Assembly (NCBI GenBank): GCA_965660955.1
Contig: CBFIBY010000127.1
Span: forward strand, 1 to 7,716
Direction: 5' to 3'
DNA length: 7,716 bases
Source: UBA2040 sp965660955
Lineage (GTDB): Bacteria > Bacteroidota > Bacteroidia > Flavobacteriales_D > Crocinitomicaceae
Shown here: positions 5,475-7,716 of the stretch, in pieces
How positions within the stretch are numbered: position 1 is the first letter of the stretch
Layout: each line of letters opens with the position of its first letter
The notes under the pieces: generated by a model
Databases searched by the model: none
What the model saw: only the letters and a program-made list of their open reading frames with translations
What the model was told of the DNA's origin: nothing
Translations under genes and position numbers: made by a program

Positions 5475-6828
5475 ACTCTTCAACTTCTTCTTGATTTTTT
5501 GAATACGAAATTTTCAAAGTATACGTGCCAGCAGTAACCGAAAATGGAATTGATAAGTAATTATAATTGATGGATTCTCCATTTAACACCTTTTTCCCCA
5601 AATTGTCAAATACTGCGTATGATAGACTTCCTTTAAAACTGGAATTCAGAAAGAAGGTCAAACGCTCATTTTTTAGCACAGGGTTAGGGTACACTTGAAA
5701 CGATTCACTCGTACGGTTCTTAAAGATACTCCGATCGAAATCAAAAAGAAACAAGCCGTACGTTCGGTCGCTTGCCAATATACGTTTCGACGGGAAAAGG
5801 CTATAAACGCCCCAAGCTCCGTTTAATTTGTAGTCTTTCTCATCTGGATAGGTGTCATAATATGCGACTTGCTCCACAGGAGTTTTGGTATAATCGAATA
5901 TCCGCAAACCGTAATTGTAATACGAAACATAAGCGAATTGGTCGTCCATCATGACATTATGGGCAACACTACCTTCCGAAATTCCTATTCCGAAATATGC
6001 ATCTATTTGAATGTCGCCACTCGAGCTAAACGAACATTTTTTTAATTTCTTTCCATTCGTTTCATCAGTAAAAATATACGTGTCTCCAGCTGGGTTGACC
6101 CATCCCTGATGATTGTAACCTTGGTCCTGATAAAATTGAACGTTTTGCACAAAAACGGGAGCAGTTGGATTTGAAAAATCGTATCGACGTAATCCGTCTT
6201 GACCACAATTCAGAATGGCATTGTTGTTTAGTACAAATCCATCATGAACTTCTGCAATATCGTTTGGACCGGAATACAGCAACTGTGGTGATTGAGGATC
6301 TTGTAAAGAAAAGACCCGCATGGCAAAGGGAGTTTGAAGTTGACCGTTTAACGTTGGCGTAACGCTGAAAGCATACAATAACTCATTTTCTGCATCAACA
6401 AATAAATTGTGCGCTCTACCAATTTCGTCCTTAATTTCATTAACAACATGAACGGAATCAGGTAAATAGCTATAGTCGATAATTTGCAAACTACTGTTGC
6501 CTTCATCACAAACGGCATACACATATTTGTCAAAAGTCTTAAAGTCCCGATGAACGACTTGAGCCGATGAGAAAGCCCCTTCAACAAAATCTTTTTCAAT
6601 CAGTTTGTTTTCGGAAGTAATTTCAAAAAAATGAGTGCCTTCCGTGCTGCCCAAAATAGCGTATTCATTACCCTTATGAACAAACCCGAAACAATCGTTG
6701 TAGCGCACTTGCGTAGAGGATGTGATGAGTGCGTCGTTTGTCCAATTGTCGAGTAAAGTCAAATTTTGAAAATCTTGACCAAAACCAACGAAGGAGCACA
6801 ATAGTAAAAGACACAGAATCCTTTTCAT
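5452..6828 (-). CDS. Secreted choice-of-anchor-B-like protein with T9SS type A sorting domain
   Basis: This 458-residue protein starts with a signal peptide (MKRILCLLLLCSFVGFGQ, about 1-18), so it is exported to the periplasm. Residues 25-365 look like a beta-propeller of LVIVD-type repeats, for example LQIIDYSYLP (114-123), LRRYDFSNPTAP (213-224) and LRIFDYTKTP (308-317). Other blocks recall the choice-of-anchor-B family: GRAHNLFVD (137-145), GYNHQGWV (237-244), AHNVMMDD (289-296) and GAWGVYSLFPSKRILASD (337-354). The final 80 residues form a type A T9SS sorting domain, with FQVYPNPV (377-384), AVFDNLGKKVL (405-415) and AGTYTLKI (433-440). The domain should carry it across the outer membrane, with release or anchoring at the surface. 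No catalytic motif is recognised and the substrate or partner is unknown. It is monocistronic, divergent from the glycosyltransferase and convergent with recX; no clear promoter box was found upstream. Confidence 0.88.
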   Translation of the reverse strand: MKRILCLLLLCSFVGFGQDFQNLTLLDNWTNDALITSSTQVRYNDCFGFVHKGNEYAILGSTEGTHFFEITSENKLIEKDFVEGAFSSAQVVHRDFKTFDKYVYAVCDEGNSSLQIIDYSYLPDSVHVVNEIKDEIGRAHNLFVDAENELLYAFSVTPTLNGQLQTPFAMRVFSLQDPQSPQLLYSGPNDIAEVHDGFVLNNNAILNCGQDGLRRYDFSNPTAPVFVQNVQFYQDQGYNHQGWVNPAGDTYIFTDETNGKKLKKCSFSSSGDIQIDAYFGIGISEGSVAHNVMMDDQFAYVSYYNYGLRIFDYTKTPVEQVAYYDTYPDEKDYKLNGAWGVYSLFPSKRILASDRTYGLFLFDFDRSIFKNRTSESFQVYPNPVLKNERLTFFLNSSFKGSLSYAVFDNLGKKVLNGESINYNYLSIPFSVTAGTYTLKISYSKNQEEVEEFIPVVVY

Positions 6829-6934
6829 TCGTTAAAAATACAAAAAGCAATAGGTAAATTTTTCGTCATTTATTGAGCTGTCACTTTTGTTGAAGGAAAT
6901 TTAAGTATTTTTAGAACTTCAAAAAAAAGAAGGC

Positions 6935-7648
6935 TTGCTAAAGACCCTAGTAATCATACCTACGTATAATGAGATAGAGAACATTTCTCTCATGCTCGAT
7001 CAAGTGCTCGGCTACAAGGATAATTTTCACATTTTAATTATCGATGACAATTCTCCAGACGGAACTGCTGATGTTGTGAAAGAATTCAAAACGATACATC
7101 CAGAACGTGTTCATTTGATTCAACGGGAAGGGAAATTGGGTTTAGGAACTGCTTATATCGCTGGATTCAAATGGTCTTTGGAAAACAAGTATACCTACAC
7201 CATCGAAATGGACTGCGACTTTTCGCACAATCCAGACGACTTAACTCGATTGGTTGCTGCAGCTGAAGCAGAGAACATGGATCTTGTAATTGGATCTCGA
7301 TATGTCCGTGGTGGAAAAGTGGAAAACTGGCCAATGGGTCGTAAGTTGATGTCATATTTTGCTTCCGTTTATGTTCGAATGATACTTTGGATAAAAGTGA
7401 AGGACACAACTGCCGGTTTCAAGTGTTATCGAAATACGGCTTTGGCACAATTAAATCTGGATGCCCAGCAATTTAAAGGATATGCTTTTCAGATTAGCAT
7501 GAAATATAGAGCCATAAAAAAAGGCTTTAAAGTCAAAGAAATTCCGATTACTTTTAAAGACAGAGAACGCGGAAAATCAAAAATGAGCACAGACATTTTC
7601 AAAGAAGCCATATTGGGTGTGTTGAAAATGAGAATATCAAAAATATGA
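6935..7648 (+). CDS. Polyprenol-phosphate mannose synthase-like GT2 glycosyltransferase
   Basis: This 237-residue cytoplasmic GT2 enzyme resembles DPM1, which transfers mannose from GDP-mannose to a polyprenyl phosphate, making a lipid-linked sugar donor. Residues 3-15 (KTLVIIPTYNEIE) open the GT-A fold. LIIDDNSPDGTADVV (34-48) is the nucleotide-sugar site; the metal-binding DxD is Asp93-Cys94-Asp95 in EMDCDFSHNP (91-100). VIGSRYVRGG (118-127), DTTAGFKCYR (157-166) and DRERGKSKMS (209-218) are typical of this subfamily. There is no C-terminal membrane domain, so it is the short DPM1 form. The start is TTG at 6935: the frame closes at TAA 6902-6904 and no ATG or GTG lies between, while the family motif begins almost at once. 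It overlaps the next gene by 4 bp (ATGA), so they are cotranscribed. The actual sugar and acceptor cannot be read from sequence. Confidence 0.9.
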   Translation: MLKTLVIIPTYNEIENISLMLDQVLGYKDNFHILIIDDNSPDGTADVVKEFKTIHPERVHLIQREGKLGLGTAYIAGFKWSLENKYTYTIEMDCDFSHNPDDLTRLVAAAEAENMDLVIGSRYVRGGKVENWPMGRKLMSYFASVYVRMILWIKVKDTTAGFKCYRNTALAQLNLDAQQFKGYAFQISMKYRAIKKGFKVKEIPITFKDRERGKSKMSTDIFKEAILGVLKMRISKI

Positions 7649-7716
7649 AGTATCTATTAAAAGGAGGGATGATTATCAACGAGGGTAAATCGTTTATTTC
7701 AGATATTTTAATCGAC
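7645..7716 (+). CDS. pyrC: Probable dihydroorotase, N-terminal fragment (cut by window edge)
   Basis: From ATG at 7645 the frame is open to the window edge, giving 24 residues that begin MKYLLKGGMIINEGKSF and continue to ILID. Short beta strands around a K-G-x-x-I-x-N-E-G pattern are the usual opening of amidohydrolase enzymes such as dihydroorotase, which closes carbamoyl aspartate to dihydroorotate in pyrimidine synthesis. The metal-binding HxH would come about 30-40 residues later and is not visible. From memory, dihydroorotase follows the DPM1-like gene in other Flavobacteriales, which supports the call. The start overlaps the glycosyltransferase stop by 4 bp (ATGA). Another amidohydrolase, such as a dihydropyrimidinase-like protein, cannot be excluded. 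Confidence 0.68.
   Translation, partial: MKYLLKGGMIINEGKSFISDILID

Noticed and set aside
6829..6860. Possible minus-strand promoter for the T9SS cargo gene (TATTTTTA close to the ATG)
   Set aside because: It lacks the final G, has no good -33 TTG at the right distance, and would give an almost leaderless mRNA.
6886..6914. Possible promoter for the glycosyltransferase: TTTG at 6886-6889 and TATTTTTA at 6906-6913
   Set aside because: The -7 box misses the final G of TAnnTTTG and the spacing is only 16 bp. It is plausible but too weak to list as a feature.

Overview
The window looks like a chromosomal housekeeping segment from a member of the Bacteroidota, most likely order Flavobacteriales (a Crocinitomicaceae/Fluviicola-like organism is my guess). 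The signs are a GldE gene beside ssb and mutY, a secreted protein with a type IX secretion (T9SS) sorting domain, promoter boxes of the Bacteroidota type TAnnTTTG, A-rich gene leaders without clear Shine-Dalgarno sites, and moderately AT-rich DNA. No mobile element, CRISPR array, tRNA or rRNA was seen.

Left block (1-2744, minus strand). Transcription runs leftward through mutY (adenine glycosylase), ssb (single-strand DNA-binding protein) and gldE (membrane CBS/CorC-type protein, cut by the left window edge). ssb and gldE are 6 bp apart. The 65-bp mutY-ssb gap holds a good ssb promoter whose spacer is filled by a perfect 20-bp palindrome, a candidate operator.

Middle block (2745-5474, plus strand). 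An HU/IHF-family DNA-binding gene with its own promoter is followed by a terminator that abuts another promoter box. Next come a 30-residue, extremely basic protein resembling the bS22/mS38 (COX24/AURKAIP1) ribosomal family, a second terminator, rng (RNase G/E family, GTG start), and recX (RecA modulator), whose start codon overlaps the rng stop codon by one base. A third terminator-like hairpin with a T8 tract sits exactly on that rng/recX junction. Three intrinsic-terminator shapes in about 1.8 kb of same-strand genes suggest that expression of the ribosomal-type protein, RNase and recX is separated or attenuated.

Right block (5452-7716). A leftward gene encodes a secreted choice-of-anchor-B-like protein with LVIVD-type repeats and a C-terminal T9SS sorting domain; its 3' end overlaps the 3' end of recX by 23 bp. 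Divergent from it is a polyprenol-phosphate-mannose-synthase-like GT2 glycosyltransferase (TTG start). This overlaps by 4 bp the start of a gene whose 24 visible residues resemble the N terminus of dihydroorotase.

I see no new multi-gene system. The points worth a second look are regulatory: the palindrome in the ssb promoter, the terminator on the rng/recX junction, the terminator just before rng, the promoter abutting the HU terminator, and the tiny ribosomal-type protein that routine annotation may miss.
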